The notes: a model not told the origin generated them from the sequence alone. 64,000 nt of DNA from Streptomyces sp. RB17 (GCF_009604455.1 NZ_WEGL01000005.1:124001-188000); one strand, 5' to 3'. Counted from the stretch's first letter, positions 53,500 through 62,390 are shown. Made by a program: numbers and translations.

Positions 53500-54609
53500 A
53501 TGCCTGCCGCCCTCCTCATCGCCCTCTACGCCTTCGCCGGCGCCGCCGCAGCGGGGGTGGCCGGAGCGGGCGTGCTGCGCCTGATCCGGCGCCGCTCGCT
53601 CACCGCCTCCATCTCGGTCGTCGCCGCGGTCGGCGTCCTCGCCATGCTCGCCGGCACCCTCGCCGTCGCCTGGGCGATGTTCCTGTCCTCGCACGACCTG
53701 ACCGTGGTCACCACGGTCGTCGCGATGGCGGCCGTGGTCTCCCTGGCCACCGCGCTGCTCCTGGGCCGCTGGGTCGGCGCCCGCAGTCGGGAACTCACCG
53801 ATGCCGCCCGCTCGTTCGGCGACGCAGGCGCCTTCGCCGCCCCGCACGGCCCCGCCACCGCCGAACTGGACGCCCTCAGCCGCGAGTTGGCCGCGACCAG
53901 CGCACGGCTCGCCGAATCCCGCGAGCGGGAGCGGGCGTTGGAGAAGTCCCGGCGCGAGCTGGTCGCCTGGATATCGCACGACCTGCGCACGCCGCTCGCC
54001 GGACTGCGCGCCATGTCGGAGGCGCTGGAGGACGGCGTGGCCGCCGACCCCGGCCGCTACCTCAAGCAGATCCGCACCGAGGTCGAACGGCTCAACGACA
54101 TGGTCGGCGACCTCTTCGAACTCTCCCGCATCCACGCGGGCACCCTCCCGCTGAGCCCTGCCCGCATCTCCCTGTACGACCTGGTCGGTGACGCACTGGC
54201 GGGCGCCGACCCGCTGGCCCGGGAACACGGGGTACGGCTCGTGGGCGACCGCGTCGAGCCCGTACCGGTGGAGGTGGACGGCAAGGAGATGACCCGTGTG
54301 CTCGGCAACCTCCTGGTCAACGCCATCCGCCGGACCCCGCCCGACGGCACGGTCGCGATCGCCGCCGAACGCACCGACGACGGAGTGCTGCTCTCGGTCA
54401 CCGACGGCTGCGGCGGCATCCCCGAGGAGGACCTGCCACGCGTCTTCGACACCGGCTGGCGCGGCAGCGACGCGCGCACCCCACCGGCCGGCGCGGGCCT
54501 CGGCCTGGCCATCGTCCGCGGCATCGTGGAGGCCCACCAGGGCCGAGCCACTGTCCGCAACATCCCGGGGGGCTGCCGCTTCGAGGTGACGTTGCCCGCG
54601 GCGCATTAG
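53500..54609 (+). CDS. Sensor histidine kinase (HisKA)
   Basis: The 369-residue protein has three hydrophobic helices (about 5-25, 35-62 and 69-90) and a short membrane-proximal linker with HAMP-like character. The phospho-acceptor is H160 in AWISHDLRTPLAGL. The N-box NLLVNAIRRTPP and GAGLGLAIVRGIVEAHQGR G2 box are present. It has no large sensor domain, so it probably senses within the membrane. Start ATG 53500 is 2 nt after the response regulator stop. Confidence 0.95.
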   Translation: MPAALLIALYAFAGAAAAGVAGAGVLRLIRRRSLTASISVVAAVGVLAMLAGTLAVAWAMFLSSHDLTVVTTVVAMAAVVSLATALLLGRWVGARSRELTDAARSFGDAGAFAAPHGPATAELDALSRELAATSARLAESRERERALEKSRRELVAWISHDLRTPLAGLRAMSEALEDGVAADPGRYLKQIRTEVERLNDMVGDLFELSRIHAGTLPLSPARISLYDLVGDALAGADPLAREHGVRLVGDRVEPVPVEVDGKEMTRVLGNLLVNAIRRTPPDGTVAIAAERTDDGVLLSVTDGCGGIPEEDLPRVFDTGWRGSDARTPPAGAGLGLAIVRGIVEAHQGRATVRNIPGGCRFEVTLPAAH

Positions 54610-54621
54610 GGGGGTGGGGGT

Positions 54622-54830
54622 GCGGCATCCTGGGGAGTCTGCGTGGCTGCGGCACCCTGCGGAGATTGAGCGGCGCCGCGTCCTGGGCGGTGCGGGGGGG
54701 TGTCGATTCCTGAGCGGGCCGGAGGTTGCGGCGTCCTGGGGGAGACCGGGGCGGCGGCATTCCGCAGAGGCCGGGGCTGCCGCATCGTAGGGAGTCCGGG
54801 GGCTGGGGCGTCCTCGGGGCGGGGGCAGCG
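54622..54830. repeat. Degenerate tandem array, 26-bp period, eight units
   Basis: Units begin at 54622, 54649, 54675, 54702, 54728, 54754, 54779 and 54805, so spacing is 25-27 bp. The shared core is roughly GCGGCRTCCTGGGGAG, followed by a G-rich spacer. A 26-bp period is not a multiple of three, so it is not a protein repeat. The array fills the first 40% of the 538-nt gap between the kinase stop (54609) and the epimerase stop (55148). The rest (54831-55147) is G/C-rich with no gene recognised. Confidence 0.7.
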
Positions 54831-55147
54831 GGCGTGCCGGCTGCAGGCGGTCGTGCCTCCCCCCGTGGCTCAAGGGCCTGCGGCCGGACGGCACAGGTTG
54901 GCGGTGGGGCCCTCGGGCGGGCGAAGCCGAGAGTCGGGGGGACGGAACGCGCCGGTGCGGGCAGGTGAACGGCACCCCAGGCCGTTCCCGCTGCCGCCAC
55001 GCCCCGGGCGGGCGCACCGCACCGGTCCGCGGGGCAGGTTCAGCAGCCGCCGTCGGGCGGGTTCGGCTGCCCCCTCTCCTCGGCCGGCTCGCGCGCCGGG
55101 AACTGCCGTATGCCCCGCACGTCGCCACCCTGCGGCACCCGGCTCCC

Positions 55148-56143
55148 CTACACGGGCCCGGCCTCCGCGAACTCCCGCATACCCTCCTCGAACCCGACCT
55201 GCGGCTTCCACCCCAGCGCCGCCCGCAGCCGGGACGAGTCCGCGGTGATGTGCCGTACGTCCCCCAGCCGGTACTCCCCGGTCACCACGGGCTCCGGCCC
55301 GCCGCACGCCGCGGCCAGTGACCGTGCCAGCTCGCCGACGGTGCGCGGCTCACCGCTCCCGGTGTTGTACGCCGCGAGGACACCCGGCACCGCCTCCGTC
55401 TCCAGCGCCGCCACGTTGGCCGCGGCCACGTCCCGCACATGTACGAAGTCCCGCCGCTGCCGGCCGTCCTCGAAGACCCGCGGTGCCTCGCCGCGGGCCA
55501 GCGCCGAGCGGAAGAAGGAGGCGACCCCGGCGTACGGCGTGTCCCGCGGCATCCGCGGCCCGTACACGTTGTGGTAGCGCAACGACACCGCCGACCCGCC
55601 CGTGCTGCGCGCCCAGGCCGCCGCCAGGTGCTCCTGGGCCAGCTTGGTCGCCGCGTACACGTTGCGGGGATCGGCCGGAGCGTCCTCCCCGACCAGCCCG
55701 GGGCTCAACTCGGCGCCGCAGCGCGGGCAGGAGGGCTCGAACCGGCCCGCGTCCAGATCGGTCACGGCCCGTGGGCCCGGCCGTACGACCCCGTGGCGCG
55801 GGCACTCGTAACGCCCCTCCCCGTACACCACCATCGACCCGGCCAGCACCAGGTGCCGTACCCCTGCCTCCGCCATGGCCGCGAGCAGCACGGCCGTGCC
55901 GAGGTCGTTGCGCGAGACGTACTCCGCCGCGTCGGCGACACCGTTGCCGAGCCCGACCATCGCCGCCTGGTGGCAGACGGCGTCCACTCCGGCGAGCGCC
56001 CGGGCCACGGACACCGGGTCGCGCACGTCCGCGCCGGTGTCCGCACGGACGTCGTACACGAGCGGCTCGTGCCCGCCCGCCCGCAGCGCCTCGACGACAT
56101 GGGACCCGATGAACCCGGCACCGCCGGTGACCAGTACACGCAT
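55148..56143 (-). CDS. NAD-dependent epimerase/dehydratase with zinc-finger-like insertion
   Basis: The 331-residue extended SDR has GGAGFIGSH (7-15), SMVVYGEG, catalytic Y163 and K167 in VYAATK, and LRYHNVYGPRMPR. Inside the substrate region it has C114-PRH117 and C139-PRC142, a C-x2-H...C-x2-C arrangement like a zinc ribbon. It probably modifies a nucleotide sugar for the glycosyltransferases nearby. The start ATG at 56143 opens exactly at the Rossmann fold. Confidence 0.9.
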   Translation of the reverse strand: MRVLVTGGAGFIGSHVVEALRAGGHEPLVYDVRADTGADVRDPVSVARALAGVDAVCHQAAMVGLGNGVADAAEYVSRNDLGTAVLLAAMAEAGVRHLVLAGSMVVYGEGRYECPRHGVVRPGPRAVTDLDAGRFEPSCPRCGAELSPGLVGEDAPADPRNVYAATKLAQEHLAAAWARSTGGSAVSLRYHNVYGPRMPRDTPYAGVASFFRSALARGEAPRVFEDGRQRRDFVHVRDVAAANVAALETEAVPGVLAAYNTGSGEPRTVGELARSLAAACGGPEPVVTGEYRLGDVRHITADSSRLRAALGWKPQVGFEEGMREFAEAGPV

Positions 56144-56292
56144 ACGGCCACGCTAGACGCGGACGGCACCGGCGCCGGGTGACACGGCCGCCGCGTCATG
56201 ACTTCGTAAGGGAGCGTGCCGCAGCAACGGTGTCCGCTGATGCGGCACGCTGTCGGCGTTCACGTCTTCACGTACTCACGTGATTCCCGTGT

Positions 56293-56643
56293 TCACCGGG
56301 GACCACGGCGGGTGACGCCCACGGTCAGTCCCATGGCCGCGCATCCCAGCAGGAGGGTGATCGCGCCCAGCCAGCAGTTGTTCCAGATGATGCCGGCCCG
56401 CGCACCGTGGGCGGCGGTCACCACCCAGGGGGAGATCAGCAGCCACACACCGAGCGGCGCGATCACCCAGGCCATACGGAACATCCGTTCCGGGACCATG
56501 GTCAGACCCAGGCCGATCAGGCCGACGGTGATGCCGACGATCAGGTTGCTGACCGTGATGTTCGGCTCGCCCGCCGAGAAGTGCACGACCCAGGGCGAGA
56601 TCGCCGCGTACACGCCCGCGAGGAGGATCAGGCCCTCGACCAT
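56293..56643 (-). CDS. SPW repeat-containing membrane protein
   Basis: The 116-residue protein has four helices and two copies of the ISPWVV motif (15-20 and 70-75), the signature of the SPW family. Its function is unknown. The ATG at 56643 opens the first helix. A 15-bp inverted repeat with GTCAAC arms lies 40 nt upstream. It is divergent from the SGNH esterase. Confidence 0.9.
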   Translation of the reverse strand: MVEGLILLAGVYAAISPWVVHFSAGEPNITVSNLIVGITVGLIGLGLTMVPERMFRMAWVIAPLGVWLLISPWVVTAAHGARAGIIWNNCWLGAITLLLGCAAMGLTVGVTRRGPR

Positions 56644-56682
56644 GATCGCCTGACTGCTGGAGGCCGTGGTTCAAGAATTTCT

Positions 56683-56697
56683 GTCAACAACGTTGAC
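56683..56697. promoter_or_regulatory. Inverted repeat GTCAAC-AAC-GTTGAC
   Basis: Six-bp arms at 56683-56688 and 56692-56697 lie in the 225-nt gap between the SPW gene (start 56643) and the SGNH esterase (start 56869). The stretch is AT-rich for this genome and sits 40 nt upstream of the SPW start. It is a probable operator. Confidence 0.5.
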
Positions 56698-56868
56698 TCC
56701 TGGGTGCGCCGCCCGCACATTACTTCTCGGTAGTACTTAGCGGTAACCCCGCGGTACAGCACCCCCCACGCTCTGAGCCGCCGCATTCTCGTGCACCGGC
56801 ACGCGGGCGGGCACCCCCATGCCCGCCTGCCTGGTGTCCCCATCCCGAGAACAGGGAGCCCCACGCCC

Positions 56869-57741
56869 ATGCCCACCCCTGCCCTCCGTCGTGTCATGGC
56901 AGCGACATCCGCACTCGCCGGTGTGCTGGCCCTCGGCCTCACCGCCGCACCCGCCCAGGCCTCCACCCCCCTGAACTACGCCGCCCTCGGCGACAGTTAC
57001 AGCGCCGCCTCCGGTGTGCTGCCCATTGACACGAGCAATCTGATCTGCCTGCGCTCCACTGCCGACTACCCGCACGTCATCGCCGCCCGCACCGGATCCC
57101 GCCTGACGGACGTCACCTGTGGCGCCGCCCAGACCAAGGACTTCACCGGGTCGCAGTACCCCGGGGTCGCCCCGCAGGCGGACGCCGTCACCGCGGACAC
57201 GAACCTGGTGACGCTGACGATCGGCGGCAACGACAACGGCACCTTCATCGGTGCCATGCTCGCCTGCGGTACCGCGGGCATCCTCAGCGGAGGCAAGGGC
57301 AGCCCGTGCAAGGACACGTACGGCACCTCCTTCGACGACGCGATCGACGCGAAGACCTACCCCGCGCTGAAGACCGCGCTGCGCGCCGTGCGGGCCAAGG
57401 CGCCGGACGCCCGTGTGGCGGTGCTCGGTTACCCGTGGATCACGCCGGCCACGGCCGACCCGTCCTGCTACGCCGAAATGCCGGTCGCCTCCGGTGACGT
57501 GCCGTACCTGCACGCGCTGCAGGCCCATCTCAACGCCGTCGTGCAGCGCGCCGCCGAGGAGACCGGGGCCACGTACGTGGACTTCTCCCAGGTGTCCGAG
57601 GGCCATGACGCCTGCCAGGCGGTCGGCACGCGATGGATCGAGCCGCTCCTCTTCGGGCAGAACATCGTCCCGGTGCACCCCAACGCGCTCGGCGAGCAGC
57701 GCATGGCCGAGCACACCATGAGTGTTCTCGGTCTCGGCTGA
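56869..57741 (+). CDS. Secreted SGNH/GDSL esterase
   Basis: The 290-residue protein has a signal peptide (RRVMAATSALAGVLALGLTA, cleavage near AQA-S). Catalytic S43 is in ALGDSYSA. Block III is GGNDNG, and the His is in PVHPNALGEQ. Cysteines occur in pairs as in secreted Streptomyces lipases of the SCO7513/S. exfoliatus group. It likely cleaves esters of lipids or suberin outside the cell. The ATG at 56869 is used. It converges on an SDR gene across a hairpin. Confidence 0.92.
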   Translation: MPTPALRRVMAATSALAGVLALGLTAAPAQASTPLNYAALGDSYSAASGVLPIDTSNLICLRSTADYPHVIAARTGSRLTDVTCGAAQTKDFTGSQYPGVAPQADAVTADTNLVTLTIGGNDNGTFIGAMLACGTAGILSGGKGSPCKDTYGTSFDDAIDAKTYPALKTALRAVRAKAPDARVAVLGYPWITPATADPSCYAEMPVASGDVPYLHALQAHLNAVVQRAAEETGATYVDFSQVSEGHDACQAVGTRWIEPLLFGQNIVPVHPNALGEQRMAEHTMSVLGLG

Positions 57742-57746
57742 CCCTC

Positions 57747-57773
57747 GGCGCCCGCGCTTCAGGCGCGGGCGCC
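57747..57773. terminator. Bidirectional hairpin between esterase and SDR genes
   Basis: GGCGCCCGCGC (57747-57757) pairs perfectly with 57763-57773 around the loop TTCAG. The loop carries the stop codon of the minus-strand SDR gene (57759-57761). It starts 6 nt past the esterase stop, so it can end both transcripts. Confidence 0.72.
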
Positions 57774-58550
57774 CCCGTCGACCTTCAGCACCGTGCCGGT
57801 CACGAAGGAGGAACGGTCGCTCAGCAGCCAGGCCGCGGCCTCGGCGATCTCCTCGGGGGCGGCCGCACGGCGCAGCGGGGTGAGCGCCGTCAGCCGGTCC
57901 TGCAGGCCGGGAGCCTCCGCCTCCCAGGCCCGGATCATCTCCGTCAGGGTGTTGCCGGGCGCGATCGCGTTGACGCGGATGCCTTCGGGGCCGTAGGTCA
58001 CGGCGGCCGACTCGGTGAGGCTGTTCACGGCCCGCTTCATCGCACCGTAGGCCGGCAGCTCGGGGTTGCCCCGCAGACTGCCGACGGACGAGTTGTTGAC
58101 GATGGCGCCCGTCCCGGCCGTGGCCCGGATGGCGGCGACCTCGGCGACCATCGCCAGCCAGACGCTCTTGAGGTTCACCGTGTACACATGGTCGAACTCG
58201 GCCTCCGGCAACTGGTCCATGGGGCCGGGCGGCTGGATCGTCGCCCCGTTGTTGAAGGCGATGTCGAGCCGGCCGTAGAGATCGACGGCACGGTCCACGG
58301 CGGCCCGCACGCTCGCCGTGTCGGCCAGGTCGCACACGACGTAGTCCGCGGTGCCGCCCGCCGCCCGCACCTCCTCGGTGACGGCCTTCAGCTGGGCCTC
58401 GGTGCGAGCCGCCAGCAGGACCCGAGCCCCCTCCCGGGCGAAGAGCCGCGCCGCTGCGGCACCGATCCCGCGCCCGGCACCGGTGATGAAGGCGACCTTG
58501 CCCCCCAGCAGGCTGTACGGAGGCCGGTCCGTGTTCGGTGTGTTGTCCAT
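57759..58550 (-). CDS. Classical SDR oxidoreductase
   Basis: The 263-residue protein has the NAD(P) motif ITGAGRGIGAAAARLF, NNGAT, catalytic Ser in NNSSVGSLRG and YGAMK with Tyr and Lys. The C-terminal VTGTVLKVDGG is typical. The substrate is unknown. It is divergent from the XRE/MmyB regulator 88 nt away, an arrangement common in Streptomyces in which the regulator controls the SDR. Confidence 0.93.
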   Translation of the reverse strand: MDNTPNTDRPPYSLLGGKVAFITGAGRGIGAAAARLFAREGARVLLAARTEAQLKAVTEEVRAAGGTADYVVCDLADTASVRAAVDRAVDLYGRLDIAFNNGATIQPPGPMDQLPEAEFDHVYTVNLKSVWLAMVAEVAAIRATAGTGAIVNNSSVGSLRGNPELPAYGAMKRAVNSLTESAAVTYGPEGIRVNAIAPGNTLTEMIRAWEAEAPGLQDRLTALTPLRRAAAPEEIAEAAAWLLSDRSSFVTGTVLKVDGGARA

Positions 58551-58637
58551 GGCAGCGAGCCTGCGCCCGGGCGTCGGAGCCATCCAGGCACCGGGAGTAC
58601 CTGGATGGCTCCCGTGGCACCCGCGCACACTGGAGGC

Positions 58638-59489
58638 GTGGACAGAACGGAACTGGCGGGATTCCTGCGCAGCAGGCGCGAGCGGATCAGCCCTGCCGAC
58701 GTGGGCCTGGCCGCCGGGCCGCGCCGCCGCACGCCGGGGCTGCGCCGCGAGGAGGTGGCGCACCTGGCGTTCATCTCGACCGAGTACTACACCCGGCTGG
58801 AGCAGGCCCGCGGCCCACGCCCGTCCCGCGAGGTACTGGCCGGCCTGGCCCGCGCCCTGCGGCTGTCGGACGCCGAGCGCGAGCACCTGCATCTGCTGGC
58901 CGGCGCCCCGCCGGACCCCGCGCCCGGGCCCCCGCGCGAGGTGCGGCAGAGCATCCTCGACCTGATCCACCGGCTGCCGCAGTCCGCCGCCTTCGTCACC
59001 TCGGCCACGCTGGAGGTGCTCGCCTGGAACGAGCTCGCCGCCGCCCTGATGGAGGACTTCTCGGCGCTGCCGCGGCACGACCGCAACCTCGCGCGTCGCG
59101 CCTTCCTCGGGCCGCACTCGCAGGGACGGCGGCTGTACGGCGTGTCCGACGCCGACGCGTTCGCCCGGCACGCGGTGAGCCGGCTGCGCACGGCCGCCGC
59201 CCGCTACCCCGACGATCCCGAGGTGACCGGGCTGCTCCACGAACTGCGCGCCGGAAGCCAGGAGTTCGCCCGGCTGTGGGACTCCCACGACGTGCACGGT
59301 GAACCCACACTGTGCAAGACGTTCCGGCATCCGCTGGTCGGGCCGGTCACCGTCAACTGCGACGCCCTCGACCTCACCGGCCGGGACCAGCAGGTCGTGA
59401 TCTACACCGCGGTCCCCGGCACGCCCTCCGAGGAGGCGCTGCGGCTGTTGTCGGTCATCGGCACCCAGCGCATGGACGCCACCCGCTGA
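58638..59489 (+). CDS. XRE-family regulator with MmyB-like ligand-binding domain
   Basis: The 283-residue protein has an N-terminal HTH (TPGLRREEVAHLAFISTEYYTRLEQARG) and an MmyB-like C-terminal domain with AFVTSATLEVLAWNELAAAL and CDALDLTGRDQQVVIYTA, thought to bind a fatty-acid-like ligand. The start is the GTG at 58638. GGAGG is only one base upstream, so a leaderless or otherwise unusual start is possible. It probably represses the divergent SDR gene. Confidence 0.93.
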   Translation: MDRTELAGFLRSRRERISPADVGLAAGPRRRTPGLRREEVAHLAFISTEYYTRLEQARGPRPSREVLAGLARALRLSDAEREHLHLLAGAPPDPAPGPPREVRQSILDLIHRLPQSAAFVTSATLEVLAWNELAAALMEDFSALPRHDRNLARRAFLGPHSQGRRLYGVSDADAFARHAVSRLRTAAARYPDDPEVTGLLHELRAGSQEFARLWDSHDVHGEPTLCKTFRHPLVGPVTVNCDALDLTGRDQQVVIYTAVPGTPSEEALRLLSVIGTQRMDATR

Positions 59490-59763
59490 GCCGAACCCGC
59501 CGCAGGGAACCGGGCCTGGAGGAACCACGGGTCCGGCGCCACCCGCCGCCCTGCGTCCGCAGCACCGCGAACGCCTGGTCCAGCAACGCCGTGACGTCCT
59601 TCAGCCGGCGCGGACCGGTCCCCTCGCCGCCGTGTGTGCAGCTGACCCGGGCTGCGCGCACGGCGCCGACCTGGGCTTTGGCCAGGACCGACGCGCGCAG
59701 GGCACGCCGGTGGGCCGACTCCTCGGGGGCGGCCTCGGCGACGCGCTCGGCGCCGGCCGAACG
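59490..59763. other. Non-coding gap with possible minus-strand remnant
   Basis: On the minus strand a short frame reads SVLAKAQVGAVRAARVSC and later LLDQAFAVLRTQGG, which looks protein-like but has no start, stop or family I can name. Otherwise nothing was recognised between the XRE gene and the MMPL remnant. Confidence 0.3.
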
Positions 59764-60010
59764 CGTCGCTGATCATGTTCGCGTGTTCGGGAGCTGCGTC
59801 CCCGGCGGCAGCGCCATGCTCAAGCCGATCCCCTTCGCGCTCGCCGTCGGCGTGTTCGTCGACGCCTTCGGGGTCTGCACGACCCTCGTCCCGGCGGTGC
59901 TCGCGCTCGTCGGCCTCGCCGGCCGGTGGCTGCCGGCATGGCTCGACCGGCTGCTGCCCGCCCGCGCCCTCGAGGGAGAGTGCCTGGCGGCCGCACCCGA
60001 AGACGCCCAC
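59764..60010 (+). pseudogene. C-terminal fragment of an MMPL transporter
   Basis: LIMF in one frame shifts, near 59780, to VFGSCVPGGSAMLKPIPFALAV and VGVFVDAFGVCTTLVPAVLA, then LPAWLDRLLPARALEGE. This is the end of the second membrane block of MMPL lipid transporters. Only about the last 75 codons survive. The usual DAFVVRM is changed to DAFGVCT, which fits loss of selection. An intact MMPL gene starts 2.6 kb away at 62634 and differs in sequence. Confidence 0.8.
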
Positions 60011-60144
60011 CCGGGCCGGTCCGCGCGCGCCCACTCCGAGCGGACCGGCCGGCGCACGCTGACACCGGTCGCACGACCGAGGCCCGCCGCACCGCCGCCC
60101 CGTGGGCCCCGGCCGAGCCGTCGCCCGGCGCGCCACGCTCCGCC

Positions 60145-60930
60145 TCACCCGTTGGGGTAGGCCGGCGCGACGAGCCTGGCCCGCACCGCCTGCCACCGGG
60201 CCGCCATGCCGTGCACCAGGTACAGGTCCCGGCGCCGCGTCCAGGCCTGTCCCGACTCGGGGTCGTAGGTGCCCGGCATGGTGATGCCACGCGGCGCGTA
60301 CGCGGCCATCCCCCGGTCCCGGGTGGTCTGCACACACCGCTTGTGGTGATCACGGAACCCGACCGCGCAGGCGGTGCCGATGCCACCGGACGCCGCCGGT
60401 GTTCCAGCACCTGCCCGGCGACCCCGTCCGGGCTCAGGCAGGTGGTCGTGCCGTCCTCCGCGACGACGGGCTCGATCGACGTCACGTCGTCCATGCCGTA
60501 GGTGGACCGCAGGAACCGGGCGATCTCCCACGGCGCGTAGACGGGCACCTTCCGCTGCTCGCGGATCCGGGCGACCGTGTCCGCCAACTCCTGGTTCACC
60601 GGGCCGGGTTCGGGGAGCGTGAGGGCCGGATCGCCCGACTTCGCGGGCCGGTTGCCGAAGGAGCAGGCGACGACGAAGTCGAACCGGTCCAGCTCGGCGG
60701 TCTCCGGATGCCAGTCGAAGCCGACGTCGGACAGGCCCGGCACCAGTGCCCGCGCCGTCTCCCGGTCGTCGATTCCCGCCCGCGAGCCCCGCGTCCGCAC
60801 CGGAACCCGCCCGCTCGGCGGCCTCGGCCGGGGGCATGTCGAGGACAGCCGGTGCGGCGAGCGCGGCGGCGAGGCAGGCGGCGAGTGCACGTCGTTCCAG
60901 GAGGCCGGGCCTTCCGTCGTGAACGGCCTG
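60145..60930 (-). pseudogene. Decayed secreted protein of unknown family
   Basis: The reading goes through at least three frames: a basic start MTGRSRRK and then, in a second frame, the hydrophobic ALAACLAAALAAPAVLDM (a signal peptide). A third frame carries the main body (FDFVVACSFGNRPAKSG, VYAPWEIARFLRSTYG). After a shift near 60385 the second frame returns with GIGTACAVGFRDHHKRC and ends at 60145. I do not recognise the family. The preserved wording between breaks suggests recent decay or multiple sequence errors. Confidence 0.65.
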
Positions 60931-61114
60931 TCATGCCGAACCCTTGGGATGCTCGGGCCGCAGCCGTACACGCCGGTGACCCCGTGGTGGAACACGTCTT
61001 GATCTTGCCCGGCACCGAAGCGCCCGGGAGCAGGGGGCGAGGTGGGGCCCGCCGCTCACATGGGGGAGAATAGTTGCCTAGTGAAACTACGGGGAACGCA
61101 GTGAAAGGCCCGCC

Positions 61115-61480
61115 ATGCCGTACCTCACCATCGACTACTCCTCCCACCTGGCCGGAGCCTTCGACGCCTGCGCCCTGGTGAAGGAGCTGCATCCGCTCGT
61201 GGTCGAGGAATCCGGTACGTCGGGTGTGTGCAAGACGCTGCTCCGGCCGGCGCAGACGTACGTCGGCGACGGGGCGAGCGGACAGGCCGTCTTCGTCCAC
61301 GTGGAAGTCGGCCTGATGCCCGGCCGCCCCGAGGCGCAGAAGGCACGCCTGTCCGAGGGCGTGCTGGCACTGCTCGCCAAGCATCTGCCGGTGGACGACC
61401 GTGGTGAGCAACAGGTGTTCTTCTCGGTGGAGGTACGCGACCTCGCCGCCTCCTACCGGCTTTCGCCGTCCGCGCGGTGA
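61115..61480 (+). CDS. 5-carboxymethyl-2-hydroxymuconate isomerase-like tautomerase
   Basis: The 121-residue protein begins MPYLTIDYS, exposing the catalytic Pro after Met removal, as in CHMI. FDACALVKELHPLVVEE, YVGDGASGQAVFVHVEVGLMPGR and QQVFFSVEVRDL match that family. CHMI acts in homoprotocatechuate breakdown, but no other gene of that route is near, so it may serve another tautomerisation. The ATG has GTGAAAGG upstream. Confidence 0.88.
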   Translation: MPYLTIDYSSHLAGAFDACALVKELHPLVVEESGTSGVCKTLLRPAQTYVGDGASGQAVFVHVEVGLMPGRPEAQKARLSEGVLALLAKHLPVDDRGEQQVFFSVEVRDLAASYRLSPSAR

Positions 61481-61542
61481 GCCGCCGGCCCGCGTCGGAC
61501 ACGCCCGATCCGAATTCGGTTGTCCGCCGCGCCGGCCCCGCA

Positions 61543-61723
61543 CTAGGCCCTGTCGTCAAACTCCCGCCTGCCCCGCGACGCCATGCACGCACTCTCGCCG
61601 CACCGGACCCAGGCCCAAGTACATCCAGTACGAGGGCCAGGGTCCGGCACGCCGAGAGCACGCACCTGACGCCGCAGGGCCCGCCCTTCGGGCGGACGGC
61701 TGGAGTTTGACGACAGGGCCTAG
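61543..61723. mobile_element. MITE-like element, 181 bp
   Basis: The 22-bp terminal sequence at 61543-61564 (CTAGGCCCTGTCGTC...) is perfectly repeated in inverted form at 61702-61723. The outer CTAG at both ends is probably a 4-bp target duplication, leaving 18-bp terminal repeats that begin GGCCCTGTCGTC. There is no room for a transposase, so it would need one encoded elsewhere, most likely from an IS with the same ends. The right end is 1 nt from the next gene's GTG. Confidence 0.85.
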
Positions 61724-61724
61724 C

Positions 61725-62390
61725 GTGCGGTCAGTGGATCTCTTCGCACACTCTTGGACGGCATTGCGCACAGCGGTGGCCGAGCTCCCGGACGAGGACT
61801 TCGAGCGGCCGTCCGGCTGCACCGGCTGGCTGGTGCGGGATCTGGTGTGCCACCTGGTCATCGACGCCCAGGACGTCCTGATCACCTTGGTGACACCCGC
61901 CGACACCGAACCGACCGTGGACGCGGTCACCTACTGGAACCTGGTCGAAGCCCCGACCGGCGAGGATCCGCTCGACGCGCTGATCCCTCGGCTGGCGGCC
62001 GCCTACGGCGAGCCGCGATGGCTGAAGTTCCACTTGGACGACGTCGGTTCCGCGGCGGGCCGCGCCGCCGAGCTGGCCGATCCCGCCGTCCGCGTCGGCA
62101 CCCGCGACGAAGTGCTGACCGTCGCCGACTACCTGACCGCGTACGTCGTCGAGTGGACCCTGCACCACCTCGACCTGATCGCCCATCTGCCCTCGGCCGC
62201 CGGGCCGCCCGCCGAGACGCTCGCCGCGGCGCGCGTGTCGCTGGAGAAGATCGCCGGAGTCTCCTTCCCCGCCGCGTTCTCCGACGAGGACGCGCTGCTG
62301 GTCGGTACCGGACGCCGCACGGCGACCGACGCGGAGCGGGCCGCGCTGGGGGAGGACTTGGCCGACAGGCTGCCGTTCGTGCTCGGTTGA
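61725..62390 (+). CDS. Maleylpyruvate isomerase N-terminal-like protein
   Basis: The 221-residue protein has the DinB-like mycothiol-dependent pattern: a metal-ligand His in CHLVIDAQDVLI and the DLIAHL pair near HHLDLIAHLP. The start is GTG 61725, with a second in-frame GTG at 61734. Both lie 1-10 nt after the end of the MITE-like element, so its leader, and any ribosome site (ACAGGG at 61713-61718), comes from that element. The first five residues (MRSVDLF) may not be native. Confidence 0.82.
   Translation: MRSVDLFAHSWTALRTAVAELPDEDFERPSGCTGWLVRDLVCHLVIDAQDVLITLVTPADTEPTVDAVTYWNLVEAPTGEDPLDALIPRLAAAYGEPRWLKFHLDDVGSAAGRAAELADPAVRVGTRDEVLTVADYLTAYVVEWTLHHLDLIAHLPSAAGPPAETLAAARVSLEKIAGVSFPAAFSDEDALLVGTGRRTATDAERAALGEDLADRLPFVLG

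Noticed and set aside
54622..54830. CRISPR array
   Set aside because: Units are divergent with no exact repeats, no spacer/repeat division and no cas genes in the window.
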